Source: JAPWJZ01 sp038247245 (lineage in GTDB: Bacteria > Pseudomonadota > Alphaproteobacteria > Micavibrionales > UBA2020). Taken from it: a stretch of DNA of 45,215 nucleotides. The stretch spans positions 1 to 45,215 of the forward strand of contig JBBRVE010000016.1 of the NCBI GenBank assembly GCA_038247245.1, written 5' to 3'. The first letter of the stretch is position 1. The number at the start of each line of letters is the position of its first letter. This document shows positions 16,461 to 24,623 of the stretch, in pieces. The notes under the pieces were generated by a model, which saw only the letters and a list, made by a program, of their open reading frames with translations, had not been told where the DNA came from and made no database searches. Position numbers and translations under genes: made by a program.

Positions 16461-17384
16461 CTAGATGCCGGGGCCAAGCCGTTTCAGGAAGCTCTGCACC
16501 GCGCCCTGCGTTGTCAGGGGCGAAGGCTTCATTTCCGCCGCAGGCGACGCCAGCGTATCGATCTCGTTCTTCGGGCCAAAGAAGCGCGACAGGCCGCCCG
16601 TGATATATTGCGTGAATTTGCTGGTGAAGGTCGACGGGCCTGCTGCGCCCGTATCCAGCGATGCCGCGGGTTTCGTTGCCTCCAGCGGCGCGATCTCGAT
16701 GCCGCCCTTGTCTTCGCCGCCGCCGAGCCAGCCACGGATCGTCGCGCTGATGCCGCCGGTTTCGCGGTTCGCGATAGCGTCCGCGTGCTCGGCTTCTTCC
16801 TTGATGGCGAAATCGTCGCGCTGCGCCTGCTTGATGGTTTCCGACAGGCCGTGCGCGCCCATCGAACGGGCAACTTCGTCGCCATTGATGCCGCCCATGG
16901 CCAGCAGGTTGTTGGTTTGCATTTTCGCGATCAGCATACGCGCCAGTTCCACGTTGCCATTTGTCTGGAACAGCATCGCGGCTGATACGCCCGCATCGGT
17001 CATTGCACCCAGGTCGACGCCTTTATAGGTCATCAGCTCGCGGGCGATATGGTCTTTCTGGTCCTGCGCCGCCGCGATCAGCAGTGTCACGCCGTTGGCG
17101 CGTTTCACGCCGGTGTTTTTCTTGCCGTTCTGCGTCAGGCCCTGCACCATGTTCAGGTCGCCGCGCTTTACCGCTGCGAACAACTCGTCGGTCATCTCGT
17201 CCTGGGTGATTTCTTTTTCTTTTGAATAGTCGATGCCGCCGCCTGCGTTCGGGATTTCGACTTCGGGTTTCGGTGTGGAATCTGCTGTCATGTCTTTTCC
17301 CATCCTGTCATTGAACATCTGTGCAAAAAGGCCTGCGGTTGCGGCGTTGGCGTTGGCGGCAAAGGCGGTCTGCAACTGGGTCAA
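16461..17384 (-). CDS. ankyrin-like protein
   Basis: A protein of 307 residues if it starts at TTG 17384. That start is chosen because GAGAGG lies five bases upstream and because an upstream in-frame ATG at 17408 falls inside the -10 element. Ankyrin-type helix pairs include DELFAAVKRGDLNMVQGL and GVTLLIAAAQDQKDHIAREL; later units are degenerate. The second half is flexible (GGGEDKGGIEIAPLEATKP). The extreme C-terminus is hydrophobic-basic (QSFLKRLGPGI). It has no export signal. The gene faces the HAD gene across a region holding a 21-bp inverted repeat, so it may be under specific repressor control. Confidence 0.78.
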   Translation of the reverse strand: MTQLQTAFAANANAATAGLFAQMFNDRMGKDMTADSTPKPEVEIPNAGGGIDYSKEKEITQDEMTDELFAAVKRGDLNMVQGLTQNGKKNTGVKRANGVTLLIAAAQDQKDHIARELMTYKGVDLGAMTDAGVSAAMLFQTNGNVELARMLIAKMQTNNLLAMGGINGDEVARSMGAHGLSETIKQAQRDDFAIKEEAEHADAIANRETGGISATIRGWLGGGEDKGGIEIAPLEATKPAASLDTGAAGPSTFTSKFTQYITGGLSRFFGPKNEIDTLASPAAEMKPSPLTTQGAVQSFLKRLGPGI

Positions 17385-17406
17385 TTTTACCTCTCTTGTT
17401 AATCTC

Positions 17407-17435
17407 ATAGTACCCCAGACCCCTGCCTTTGTCAA
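17407..17435 (-). promoter_or_regulatory. sigma-70-type promoter of the ankyrin-like gene
   Basis: On the minus strand a perfect TTGACA (17435-17430), 17 bp, then TACTAT (17412-17407). The implied start of transcription at about 17400 leaves a short leader with GAGAGG before TTG 17384. Confidence 0.6.
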
Positions 17436-17439
17436 AAAT

Positions 17440-17460
17440 ATATGCTTTTTTTGAGCATAT
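17440..17460. promoter_or_regulatory. 21-bp inverted repeat, candidate operator
   Basis: ATATGCT and AGCATAT are perfect 7-bp arms separated by seven bases, ending five bases upstream of the -35 box of the ankyrin-like gene. The size and place fit binding by a dimeric regulator. No second copy was noticed in the window. Confidence 0.5.
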
Positions 17461-17521
17461 CTAACTCCTTGACCCATAACGACTTCTTAATGTTTTGTTA
17501 ATCTTTTCGGTACTCAGGTTT

Positions 17522-17550
17522 TTGACGTAATTAAAACCTTGTGTGACAAT
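17522..17550 (+). promoter_or_regulatory. promoter giving a leaderless HAD transcript
   Basis: TTGACG (17522-17527), 17 bp, then GACAAT (17545-17550). The -10 ends five bases before the ATG at 17556, and no ribosome-binding site precedes the ATG, so transcription should start at or next to the start codon. Confidence 0.45.
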
Positions 17551-17555
17551 GCCTT

Positions 17556-18344
17556 ATGATCAAAGCCGTTCTGCTCGACATGGACAACACGCTGATAGCC
17601 ACGCAAGACCTCTTCGAGGAGGCGCATGACCGGCTGACGGCCTTTATCCAGTCCCGCACCAAAACGCCGCCCGCCCAATCTCTCGCCACCGTCAGGCGAT
17701 TCGAAGTCGATCTGTTTGCCCAATTCGGTTACGGCACCGGCATGTTGCCGCAGGCATTCGAAAACGCGCTGCTGGCCTATGCGCCGCAATAGCACGAGGC
17801 CGATATAGCGGCCGTGCGCGACATGGCGGCGGATGTCTATACGCGCAGCGCACGCGTGATACCTGGCGTGACGCAGGCGATCGAAAACATGGCGCGCCAT
17901 TTCGATCTATACATCCTGACCGCGGGCGAACCGGCGGCACAGCAACGCCGCATCGATGCGCTGCCTTTTAAAAGCCTTTTTAAGGGCACATTCCCTGTGC
18001 CGGAAAAAACGCCGGAAACCTATGCCGCGCTGCTTAAAAAACTGGGCCTGCAACCGCACGAGGTTGTGATGATCGGCGACAGCCTGAAATCCGATATCAT
18101 CCCGTCGGTCGCCGCCGGGTTATCCGCCATCCATATTCCGCATGCCAACTGGGTCGGCCGCGAAATGGCGGGGCTTAAAATGCCGGAAACGACGCTGGCA
18201 ACAGTGTTTAATCACATGAGCAGCGCAGCGGCGCACCTTATTGCAAGCGCGGCGCGTCCCTTTACCGGGGACGCGGCGCGTCCATCCGCAACTGCGCCGA
18301 AGCGTTCAGGAAAACCTGCATTTCCGCCGGCACGAGCGGCATGA
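17556..18344 (+). pseudogene. HAD-family hydrolase interrupted by an in-frame amber codon
   Basis: A single frame of 263 codons would encode a complete HAD phosphatase-like protein. Motif I is LLDMDNTLI (nucleophile D8, acid/base D10), motif II is near LYILTAGEP, a lysine lies in PEKTPETYA, and motif IV is VMIGDSLKSDI. Codon 79 is TAG (17790-17792), just after YAPQ in the cap region, and the frame stays open on both sides with normal codon use. So this is either a recent nonsense mutation, a sequencing error, or a readthrough site. Reinitiation at the ATG at 17814 would give a fragment lacking the nucleophile. The last 83 bases overlap the convergent neighbour. Confidence 0.75.
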
Positions 18345-18801
18345 TTTCAACCACAGGCGCTCCTTGTTTCACGCGCAGGAATTTCGTCGGCAGGGCGGCG
18401 ATGGCACGTTCCCGCGGGCGGCGCGACATATGCCGGAAGCGCGACGGGCGGCGCGGCTGGACACGGATGTCGTTGTTCGGATTTTTGGCATCGTGTTGCG
18501 GCGTCGCTTCTTTGCGAAAGCGTGTCTTGAGATATGGCGAGGAATAACCCTCCAGCGCCAGCATCATGCGGCGTACCCGCTCGTCGGTCAGCGCCAGTGT
18601 TGCGGGCAGCGCGCTGGTGAGGGCGGCAATCGACACCATGACTTGCGCCAGTTCGGCGTTGAACTGGTCTTCGTCGCAGGTGGTTTCCACGGCCTCGCGT
18701 TGCGCGAAGCAATGGCGGGGCGCTTTGGGCTTCGCCGCATCAAACTTGGGCTTCAGGCCATCAAAGCGGTTCTTGAACGTATCGCGATCGAGTAACATCA
18801 T
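18262..18801 (-). CDS. basic protein of unknown function
   Basis: A protein of 179 residues, strongly basic in its second half (VQPRRPSRFRHMSRRPRERA), with a helical first half holding two cysteines. The basic stretch could bind nucleic acid or acidic lipid, but no domain is recognisable. The ATG at 18801 has GGGG about 10 bases upstream. Its 3' end overlaps the HAD frame by 83 bases on the opposite strand; one of the two tails may be longer than in relatives. Confidence 0.65.
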   Translation of the reverse strand: MMLLDRDTFKNRFDGLKPKFDAAKPKAPRHCFAQREAVETTCDEDQFNAELAQVMVSIAALTSALPATLALTDERVRRMMLALEGYSSPYLKTRFRKEATPQHDAKNPNNDIRVQPRRPSRFRHMSRRPRERAIAALPTKFLRVKQGAPVVEIMPLVPAEMQVFLNASAQLRMDAPRPR

Positions 18802-19163
18802 TTTGTTATCCCCTTTCGTGTTAGCAACTCAACTTCCCGATTTCAGGCTACCGCATAAGTCTTAAGAATGTGGTACTAGGGGATGTCGTCATTTTATAAG
18901 TAGCTGTTTATATTCATTATTATATTTGAACACACCGTTTAGATTCTTTGCATATTCCGGTAAATAAACGCTCCCCGTGGATGGTTTTTGATCGGGTGCG
19001 AATCATTCGGTTCGGAAGCCCCTGAATTCAGGCACTTTTCTTTAACGCGTGCTCTGTTAGGATATTTGTATCGAAAATTGGAGACGCTGAAAAAGGATTC
19101 AAAACCCGTGGACTATCTCTCGCACGGGCGGAGAGGGTGTATTTTTAGCAACAAGGGTGGCGC
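18802..19163. other. divergent AT-rich intergenic region
   Basis: Separates the basic protein gene from the secreted metallopeptidase pair. It holds a perfect 12-bp palindrome, CCTGAATTCAGG, at 19021-19032, and a possible plus-strand -10 (GGATATTTG) near 19060. I see no gene. It may hold the control region of the tandem metallopeptidases. Confidence 0.4.
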
Positions 19164-20279
19164 GTGACACTGGAGCGCAGCAACAGAACCCTGCTTTCAA
19201 GATTCAACCGCGCCGCGCGACATGCGGGCATCGCGGCCGTTGCCGCAGGCGCATTCTTCTTCAGCGGCGATGCGCGCAGTTTCAGGGCACCGGTTATGGG
19301 CGCGCAGACTGCTGTCACCGCAACCATTCAAGCAACCGACGTAACAACCGACCCCGCCGCGCAAAAACGCCTCGACCATTTGCGCACCGAAATCTGCCGC
19401 ACGGCGGATGGCCGCGCGCTGTTCGCCTTTTCGGATGCCAATAGCACCAAACTGGAAATGTCGGATTCCAAAGACATGGATTCCGACCTGACCGACGCGA
19501 TTTTTATCCGCGGCCTTAACTTCGGCAAGCTGATAAAGCTCAACAACGAAGAAACCAGCGACACGGTTTTAATGTATACGGCGGTGCATGAACTTCGCCA
19601 TTCGTGGCACAAACTGGCGGCGGGCACGCATGACATGGAATTGCCGCCCAAGCAGGCCTGGATCCGCGACCGCGTGCTGGAGGCGGACTGTTATTCGTTC
19701 GAAATCCATTTCGGCTATGAATACGCCAGGCAATGCGGCATCGCCTTCGATGCGGGCACGGGGTCGTATGCGACGCTCGCCAAATCCTACGCCGCCGACC
19801 GCGATGCGGGAATGGCAGCGGATGTCGCCTATGGGCGGTTGATGGAGCGCGCCTTCCCGCATGTAAAAAGTCTGGAATACGACGAGGATTTCCTGAACCG
19901 GCAGATCCGCAACTGGGATGAAGTGGTGAAGAACCCCTGCCTGGGCGTCGTCCATGCCGAAAAATGGAACACCGAACCCGATGCAACAGAATTTGCCGCC
20001 ATGCTCCGCCGCGCAACGAGGGTGGGCATTGATGTGAAAACTGGCGCTTCCGCGCTGGCGGGATGGGCAGACAACGATTTCCAGTCGCTGGACAAAACCG
20101 GCGGCGCGACGAAAGACGACCGCGATAAACTTGCGAAAGCCGACGGCAAGCGCGGCGAAGCAAAAGCGGCCTGGGATGTGTACTGGCAAAAAACACTCGA
20201 CGCGGTGCGGCGGGAACGTGAAGCCAAAGAAAACCATTCCCAGCAACCGAAGCCTTCCTATAAGGCTCCTTCCGCTTAA
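19164..20279 (+). CDS. exported metallopeptidase-like protein (HELRH, DUF6782-like), tandem copy 1
   Basis: A protein of 371 residues. A basic N-terminus and a hydrophobic stretch at about 21-34 look like a signal peptide. The zinc motif HELRH is at 142-146 and EADCYSFE at 173-180 supplies the probable third ligand. Before the active site lie EMSDSKDMD and IFIRGLNFGKLIKLN, both shared with the next gene. The GTG at 19164 is chosen because AAGGGTGG precedes it. A periplasmic or secreted zinc peptidase is the most economical reading; the substrate is unknown. The C-terminus is charged and lysine-rich. Confidence 0.8.
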   Translation: MTLERSNRTLLSRFNRAARHAGIAAVAAGAFFFSGDARSFRAPVMGAQTAVTATIQATDVTTDPAAQKRLDHLRTEICRTADGRALFAFSDANSTKLEMSDSKDMDSDLTDAIFIRGLNFGKLIKLNNEETSDTVLMYTAVHELRHSWHKLAAGTHDMELPPKQAWIRDRVLEADCYSFEIHFGYEYARQCGIAFDAGTGSYATLAKSYAADRDAGMAADVAYGRLMERAFPHVKSLEYDEDFLNRQIRNWDEVVKNPCLGVVHAEKWNTEPDATEFAAMLRRATRVGIDVKTGASALAGWADNDFQSLDKTGGATKDDRDKLAKADGKRGEAKAAWDVYWQKTLDAVRREREAKENHSQQPKPSYKAPSA

Positions 20280-20291
20280 AGGTCTGATCCC

Positions 20292-21419
20292 TTGAAAAAA
20301 CTGCTGACCGCTTTCAACAAGCACGCGAAGAAAACCGCGCTGACCGCGATTGCCGCCGTTGCCCTGATGGGCGGCATGGCGCAGGACACATCCAAAACCC
20401 ATGCCCTGCCCGAAGCCGCAACGACGACGCAAACCGCCGATACGACGAAGGTGAAATATGCGGTGTCGGAGGCGCGGCTTGACACGATCAAGGCGAAAAT
20501 AGCGCTGACGCCGACGGGTCAGGCGCTGCTCGATTACGCGGCGCGCGAAAACATCCGCATTGAAATGTCGGATTCCAAGGTGATGGATGACGACCCCAAG
20601 GACAATATTTTCATCAAGGGGCTGAACTACGGCAACCTGATCCGGCTGAACGGCGATATCGCCAGCGACGATGCGATCATGCTGACGCTGGCGCACGAGA
20701 TACGGCATTCATGGCACGACCGCACGGTGAAATCGGACGACATGGCGCTGGAACCCCGCCGCGAATGGCTGAAACGCCGCATACAGGAAGCGGACTGCTT
20801 CGCCTATGAAATCCATTTTGCGTATGAGTACGAAAAAGCAACCGGCAAGAAACTGGCGATCGGCAACCGCGCGACCAACGACTATGCCAAATTGCTGGGC
20901 GCGTATGAAAAGGCGCGGAGTGCGGAAGGCGCCACGGTGGGTTCCGCCTATTCCGCGCTGCTGGAAAAAACCTTCGTGCATGTGAACGGCCTCGACTACG
21001 ACAAGCGGTTCACGACACAGCTGAAGGACACATGGTCGGATGTGGCAACCAAGCCCGGCCTTGCGGTGGTCTATGCTGCCCGCATGATCAACACGCCGAC
21101 GGACGAAGAATTCGTCAAGGAAATGCGCGAGGTCGCGCATGCGGGACTCGATATCGGCTTCGACCCTGCCGCGCTTTCAACCTGGACAGAGGCCGATTTC
21201 CTCAGTTTTGAAAAAACCGGCGGCACGCCGTCGAAGAAAGACCAGCAGACATTTGATGAAGCCCAGGCAAAATACCTGCAGGCGCGCACGGCGTGGCAGA
21301 TACTGCATCCCGTCAATGACGATGTCGCAGCCCCGCCCGCGATGGTGATGCCGGAAAAATTGCCGCCGAATGTCATGCCGCTGCCGGAAAAACCGCGCCC
21401 GCTAAAACCTGCCGCTTAA
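20292..21419 (+). CDS. exported metallopeptidase-like protein (HEIRH, DUF6782-like), tandem copy 2
   Basis: A protein of 375 residues. A typical signal peptide (MKKLLTAFNKHAKK, then a hydrophobic core to about 30) starts at TTG 20292, with AAAGG upstream. HEIRH is at 135-139 and EADCFAYE at 166-173. The pre-active-site blocks EMSDSKVMD and IFIKGLNYGNLIRLN match copy 1, so the pair arose by tandem duplication; they are 12 bases apart and surely co-transcribed. The tail is proline-rich (EKLPPNVMPLPEKPRP). It may act on envelope proteins or host or prey material. Its stop overlaps that of the convergent gene. Confidence 0.82.
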   Translation: MKKLLTAFNKHAKKTALTAIAAVALMGGMAQDTSKTHALPEAATTTQTADTTKVKYAVSEARLDTIKAKIALTPTGQALLDYAARENIRIEMSDSKVMDDDPKDNIFIKGLNYGNLIRLNGDIASDDAIMLTLAHEIRHSWHDRTVKSDDMALEPRREWLKRRIQEADCFAYEIHFAYEYEKATGKKLAIGNRATNDYAKLLGAYEKARSAEGATVGSAYSALLEKTFVHVNGLDYDKRFTTQLKDTWSDVATKPGLAVVYAARMINTPTDEEFVKEMREVAHAGLDIGFDPAALSTWTEADFLSFEKTGGTPSKKDQQTFDEAQAKYLQARTAWQILHPVNDDVAAPPAMVMPEKLPPNVMPLPEKPRPLKPAA

Positions 21420-21832
21420 ACTGCAGGCGCCTTCGGGGTCTTTTTAAAGCCCAATGAAAAGGGCAGCTGCTTGTTGCGCAAGGCATAGGCCGCCACGTTG
21501 AACGCACCTGCCGCCGCCATGGTTCCGGTCGCGATCAGGAACCCGCCCAGCGCCGCAGGGCCTGCGATCACAAAGGGCAAGGCCGCGCCGACAACACCCA
21601 CAACCGCCGCCGCTACCGAAAATGCGCGGGACAATCCGCTGCGTTTTTTGTCGAAGGCGTTGATGATGGCGGGCACGGCGACAGCCGCGCTGGCGATGGG
21701 CGCTGCCAGCATGAACATGCCAAAGTTGAATGTCTCGGTCAGCGCCGCCACGCCCGTCACAGCCGCAATGCCCGAACCGATCGGCAGTTCACGCAGTTTT
21801 TCGCTGGCGGTTTTCTGGTTCCGGTCGGACAT
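21416..21832 (-). CDS. small polytopic membrane protein with TPKAPA tail
   Basis: A protein of 138 residues with about four short Ala/Gly/Val-rich hydrophobic segments (between about 20 and 120). The C-terminus is NKQLPFSLGFKKTPKAPAV. The neighbouring gene product also ends in a KTPKAPA tail. The ATG at 21832 follows AAAGGA at good spacing. It is the last of three small genes in one direction. I do not recognise the family. It may be part of a small membrane complex with its neighbours. Confidence 0.78.
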   Translation of the reverse strand: MSDRNQKTASEKLRELPIGSGIAAVTGVAALTETFNFGMFMLAAPIASAAVAVPAIINAFDKKRSGLSRAFSVAAAVVGVVGAALPFVIAGPAALGGFLIATGTMAAAGAFNVAAYALRNKQLPFSLGFKKTPKAPAV

Positions 21833-21843
21833 ATTCAATTCCT

Positions 21844-22305
21844 TTACGCGGCAGGCGCTTTGGGGGTTTTCGGCTTGCGGGGTTTCCTGGCGGCTTTTGC
21901 GGCTGCTTTCGCAGCTTCGGCCTTTTGTTCTGCTGCCTGTTCCGCCGCCTTGTCCTGGTGGTGTTTTGCAACGCGGTACGCGCCGTAAACGGCAAGGCCG
22001 CCCGGCAGCGCGATAACGGTGCCGGCGAGGCGTTTCAGCTCGTCCTTCTTTGTCAAATCCTGCGCGGTGTCCTTCGCCACTTTCAGCCATTCGGTTTTCG
22101 ACACATGGCCATAAGCAACGCCCATGCGTTCCTTCAGCGTCAGGTCTTTCGGCGTTTCACCTTCGGGCGTGTTTTCATTCACAAGGACGCTGAGCGTGTT
22201 CAGGGTGTCGGTCGCCTGCAGCTTCGCGTCATCCAGCACGGCCTTGCCCGATTTTGCGGCGGCGTTATAGGTGTCTTTCAGCTTGTCTTTGATGCCCTTG
22301 AACAT
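21844..22305 (-). CDS. membrane-associated protein with PGG-YR-AK helix and TPKAPA tail
   Basis: A protein of 153 residues. The first 110 residues are polar and helical. A single hydrophobic helix follows with the block LPGGLAVYGAYRVAKHH, then an Ala/Lys-rich coiled-coil-like tail ending KPKTPKAPAA. The next gene upstream has the related block FVPGGWIGYAGYRIAKYK, so the two are likely paralogs around this helix. The ATG at 22305 follows AAGGAG at good spacing. Function is unknown. Confidence 0.78.
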   Translation of the reverse strand: MFKGIKDKLKDTYNAAAKSGKAVLDDAKLQATDTLNTLSVLVNENTPEGETPKDLTLKERMGVAYGHVSKTEWLKVAKDTAQDLTKKDELKRLAGTVIALPGGLAVYGAYRVAKHHQDKAAEQAAEQKAEAAKAAAKAARKPRKPKTPKAPAA

Positions 22306-22371
22306 GCCTTTATCTCCTTCAAAAATACTGGCCATTTATAGCCGTATTCCGGAAATATTCAAGGGAATTGC

Positions 22372-22674
22372 CTAAGGCTTTGGCGGGGTTGGGGCTTTCG
22401 GCTTATTTTCAGGGCCAGCCACAGGCGCGGTGTTGTCGTTGGCGGACGGCGCATGGTCGAGCTTGTATTTTGCGATCCGGTAACCCGCATAGCCGATCCA
22501 GCCGCCCGGCACGAAAGACGACACCAGCAGGATGCCGATTTCCTTGGGTTTGCGCAGTTCCTTGAAGGTATCCTTCAGCACGCCGCGCAGTTCCTTGCGC
22601 GACAGCCCGTTGAACACGGTCGTCAGGCGCGACTTGAAACTCGGTTTCTTTTTCTTCGGATCCGGCTCTGACAT
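22372..22674 (-). CDS. small membrane protein with PGG-YR-AK helix
   Basis: A protein of 100 residues. A basic N-terminus (DPKKKKPSFKSRL) and a helical stretch lead to a hydrophobic helix with FVPGGWIGYAGYRIAKYK. The tail is proline-rich and ends KPKAPTPPKP. It shares the helix block and tail style with the gene downstream. The ATG at 22674 has AGGGGA upstream and a short leader from an extended -10 promoter. It heads a three-gene unit of small membrane proteins. Confidence 0.76.
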   Translation of the reverse strand: MSEPDPKKKKPSFKSRLTTVFNGLSRKELRGVLKDTFKELRKPKEIGILLVSSFVPGGWIGYAGYRIAKYKLDHAPSANDNTAPVAGPENKPKAPTPPKP

Positions 22675-22693
22675 GATTCCCCTACAGGAATCT

Positions 22694-22702
22694 ATTATAC
22701 CA
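22694..22702 (-). promoter_or_regulatory. extended -10 promoter of the three-gene membrane unit
   Basis: On the minus strand TGGTATAAT is a perfect extended -10 (TGn plus TATAAT). No good -35 lies at 17 bp, as is usual for this class. It lies 19 bases upstream of the ATG at 22674. Confidence 0.5.
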
Positions 22703-22764
22703 GAAATGCCGTGGTGATTTGTGAACAATTGTTTTCACGAAATGTATCTTAACGCAGCCAACCG

Positions 22765-24474
22765 CTACATCGGCCCGGCGTCATTGGTGCCGCGCGGGCG
22801 GCGGGGCGGGGGATTGCTGATGCGGCCGCGCACTTTCGGTTCGATATTCAAATACCATTCCGATACGAACAATCGCTGGTAATCGCGGTTCTCCGCCTGA
22901 CGCTGCGGGATATAACGCTCGGGATCGACAATCTCCAAAATCAGCTGGCACAGAAATTCGGGATAGGCTTTCTTTTCCGCCGTGCCGCGCACCATCGTAA
23001 ATTCACCCGTGCGGGCATATACTTTTTCAAGGTCGAAATGTTCCGGCTTCACCACGCCCGCATCCAGCAATGCCTTCGCAAGCCCCGGGTCACGCTTGCC
23101 CAGATAACGGTTGGGGTCGACGCGGCTGAAATCCGCCTTGGCGGTGATCAGCGTTTTCAGCGCGGCGCGCGCAGTGTCGGTCATGCCGCGCGTTGTTTCG
23201 CTATGCAGGTAATCCAGAATTTTTACTGTGTCATCGGCATTGGGTTTCCAGCCGAACGGCCCCATCGCCTCCATCACCAGCCCGAATTTTTTCGGCTGCA
23301 GCAATTTGTTCAGCGGTATGCCGGCAATTTCCTGCCGCGCCGCGCGTGTGTTGAATGCGCGGCCCAGCGACAGGTCAACAGGCGCGGCGGCCGATAACCG
23401 GCGCAACCGGTCGGGTGTCCATGCGGGCGCGTCAAAGAAACCCATCGCCATCAATTCGTTTTCGGCAATCGCCAATGCCGCCGGGGTGCGCTGCGCTGCG
23501 GACTGGCGCAGGTAAATAAATGATTCCGCATCGCGTTCCGTTGCGGGTTCCCTGCCAAACAATATCTTCGCCGCCTTCAGCAAATCTTCGCGTCGCATTT
23601 TGATATAGCTTGCGCCCAGATCATGCAGCCGGTCGCCCAGTTTTATCACCTGTTCCATGTTCACCAGCTGCGACAATATGTCGCGGCGCGCATCATGCTC
23701 CGCCCCTGCCAGCAAATTGCGGCGGTCAAGCTCGACCACCAGTTCGGTCGACAGGAACATATCCAGCGAGGTGAGCCGCACCGGCTTTACCTTCAACCCC
23801 GCCTCGGTCAGCTTGTCGATAAAACCAAGCCCGCCGCGCGAGCGTGATATCGGGTACATGCGCTGCATCAACCGGAATTCGGCGGAAATATCCAACGGGT
23901 TATCCGCGCGCCCGTCGCCCTGCGCCGCGTCGCGGTACAGCAAAATATCCTTCGCCTTCTCCATCTGCCCCGACTGCACGTAATGGATCAGCGTTGTGGT
24001 CATTAGGCTGTTCAGTTCGCGGTAATGCGTATCCACATCGGCAGCGCCGCGCGCCTTCGCCTCCACCGCTGCGCGATGCGCCCAGCGGATGGCGACACTT
24101 AAATCCTTGTCGTGGCGTTCGCTTTGGGTGAATTGTGTGCGCATGCCGGCATTACGAAGCGGGCCTTCGATATGCGCCCAGTTCGCATCGCTCACCATGC
24201 TACGCGCCAGTTTCGTTTCGGCAGGCGTCCAGGTCGCGTCATAGGACGTCAGCAGCGTGACCATCTGGCGGTCGCCGCGCAGGGCGGCCTGCAGCAGGTG
24301 GTAACCGTCCGGCTTCAGCGCGATCTTTTCCCAAAACGCGGTTTCGAAAATCTTGCGCGCGGCTTCATGGTCTTTGGCGGTGACGGCATCCAGCAGGCGC
24401 GCCGACAGCTGCGCCGCCGTGGGCTTCGGCGGCGGGGGCGGCGGGAAATATTCCGGATAGAACATCATCGGCAT
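22765..24474 (-). CDS. large helical-repeat protein, degenerate ankyrin type
   Basis: A protein of 569 residues. After a proline run (EYFPPPPPPKP) the chain is almost wholly helical. Helix pairs such as DGYHLLQAALRGDRQMVTLL resemble ankyrin units, but most repeats are degenerate. It resembles the 576-residue ankyrin protein in size, proline-rich start and overall style. The ATG at 24474 (MPMMFYPEY) was chosen because the promoter at 24503-24531 starts transcription at about 24496; an apparent upstream start is the -35 box itself. It has no signal or membrane segment. The C-terminus is Arg/Pro-rich. Confidence 0.8.
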   Translation of the reverse strand: MPMMFYPEYFPPPPPPKPTAAQLSARLLDAVTAKDHEAARKIFETAFWEKIALKPDGYHLLQAALRGDRQMVTLLTSYDATWTPAETKLARSMVSDANWAHIEGPLRNAGMRTQFTQSERHDKDLSVAIRWAHRAAVEAKARGAADVDTHYRELNSLMTTTLIHYVQSGQMEKAKDILLYRDAAQGDGRADNPLDISAEFRLMQRMYPISRSRGGLGFIDKLTEAGLKVKPVRLTSLDMFLSTELVVELDRRNLLAGAEHDARRDILSQLVNMEQVIKLGDRLHDLGASYIKMRREDLLKAAKILFGREPATERDAESFIYLRQSAAQRTPAALAIAENELMAMGFFDAPAWTPDRLRRLSAAAPVDLSLGRAFNTRAARQEIAGIPLNKLLQPKKFGLVMEAMGPFGWKPNADDTVKILDYLHSETTRGMTDTARAALKTLITAKADFSRVDPNRYLGKRDPGLAKALLDAGVVKPEHFDLEKVYARTGEFTMVRGTAEKKAYPEFLCQLILEIVDPERYIPQRQAENRDYQRLFVSEWYLNIEPKVRGRISNPPPRRPRGTNDAGPM

Positions 24475-24502
24475 CGCGCTCGTCTTTTTGTTAGGGAAAA
24501 AG

Positions 24503-24531
24503 ACTTTAGCGAGGGCTTGCCTTCGAGTCAA
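24503..24531 (-). promoter_or_regulatory. sigma-70-type promoter of the 569-residue gene
   Basis: On the minus strand TTGACT (24531-24526), 17 bp, then TAAAGT (24508-24503), about 30 bases upstream of the ATG at 24474. Confidence 0.55.
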
Positions 24532-24559
24532 TTTGCGATGATTTCCTGATTATGAAATC

Positions 24560-24598
24560 AAAAAAGCAGAAGCCCCGCTTTTTCAAAGGCAGGGCTTC
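24560..24598 (-). terminator. rho-independent terminator after the 109-residue gene
   Basis: GAAGCCC and GGGCTTC form a perfect 7-bp stem around a 16-base loop. On the minus strand the stem is followed by tgctttttt. Confidence 0.75.
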
Positions 24599-24623
24599 AT
24601 GCATCGTAAAGCTGTTTTGAAAC

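Noticed and set aside
19021..19032. CCTGAATTCAGG as an operator
   Set aside because: It is a perfect 12-bp palindrome but stands alone, is not placed against a clear promoter, and could occur by chance.
19569..20708. A long minus-strand frame opposite the tandem metallopeptidases
   Set aside because: It spans two genes with clear signal peptides and active sites on the plus strand and has no protein-like features.
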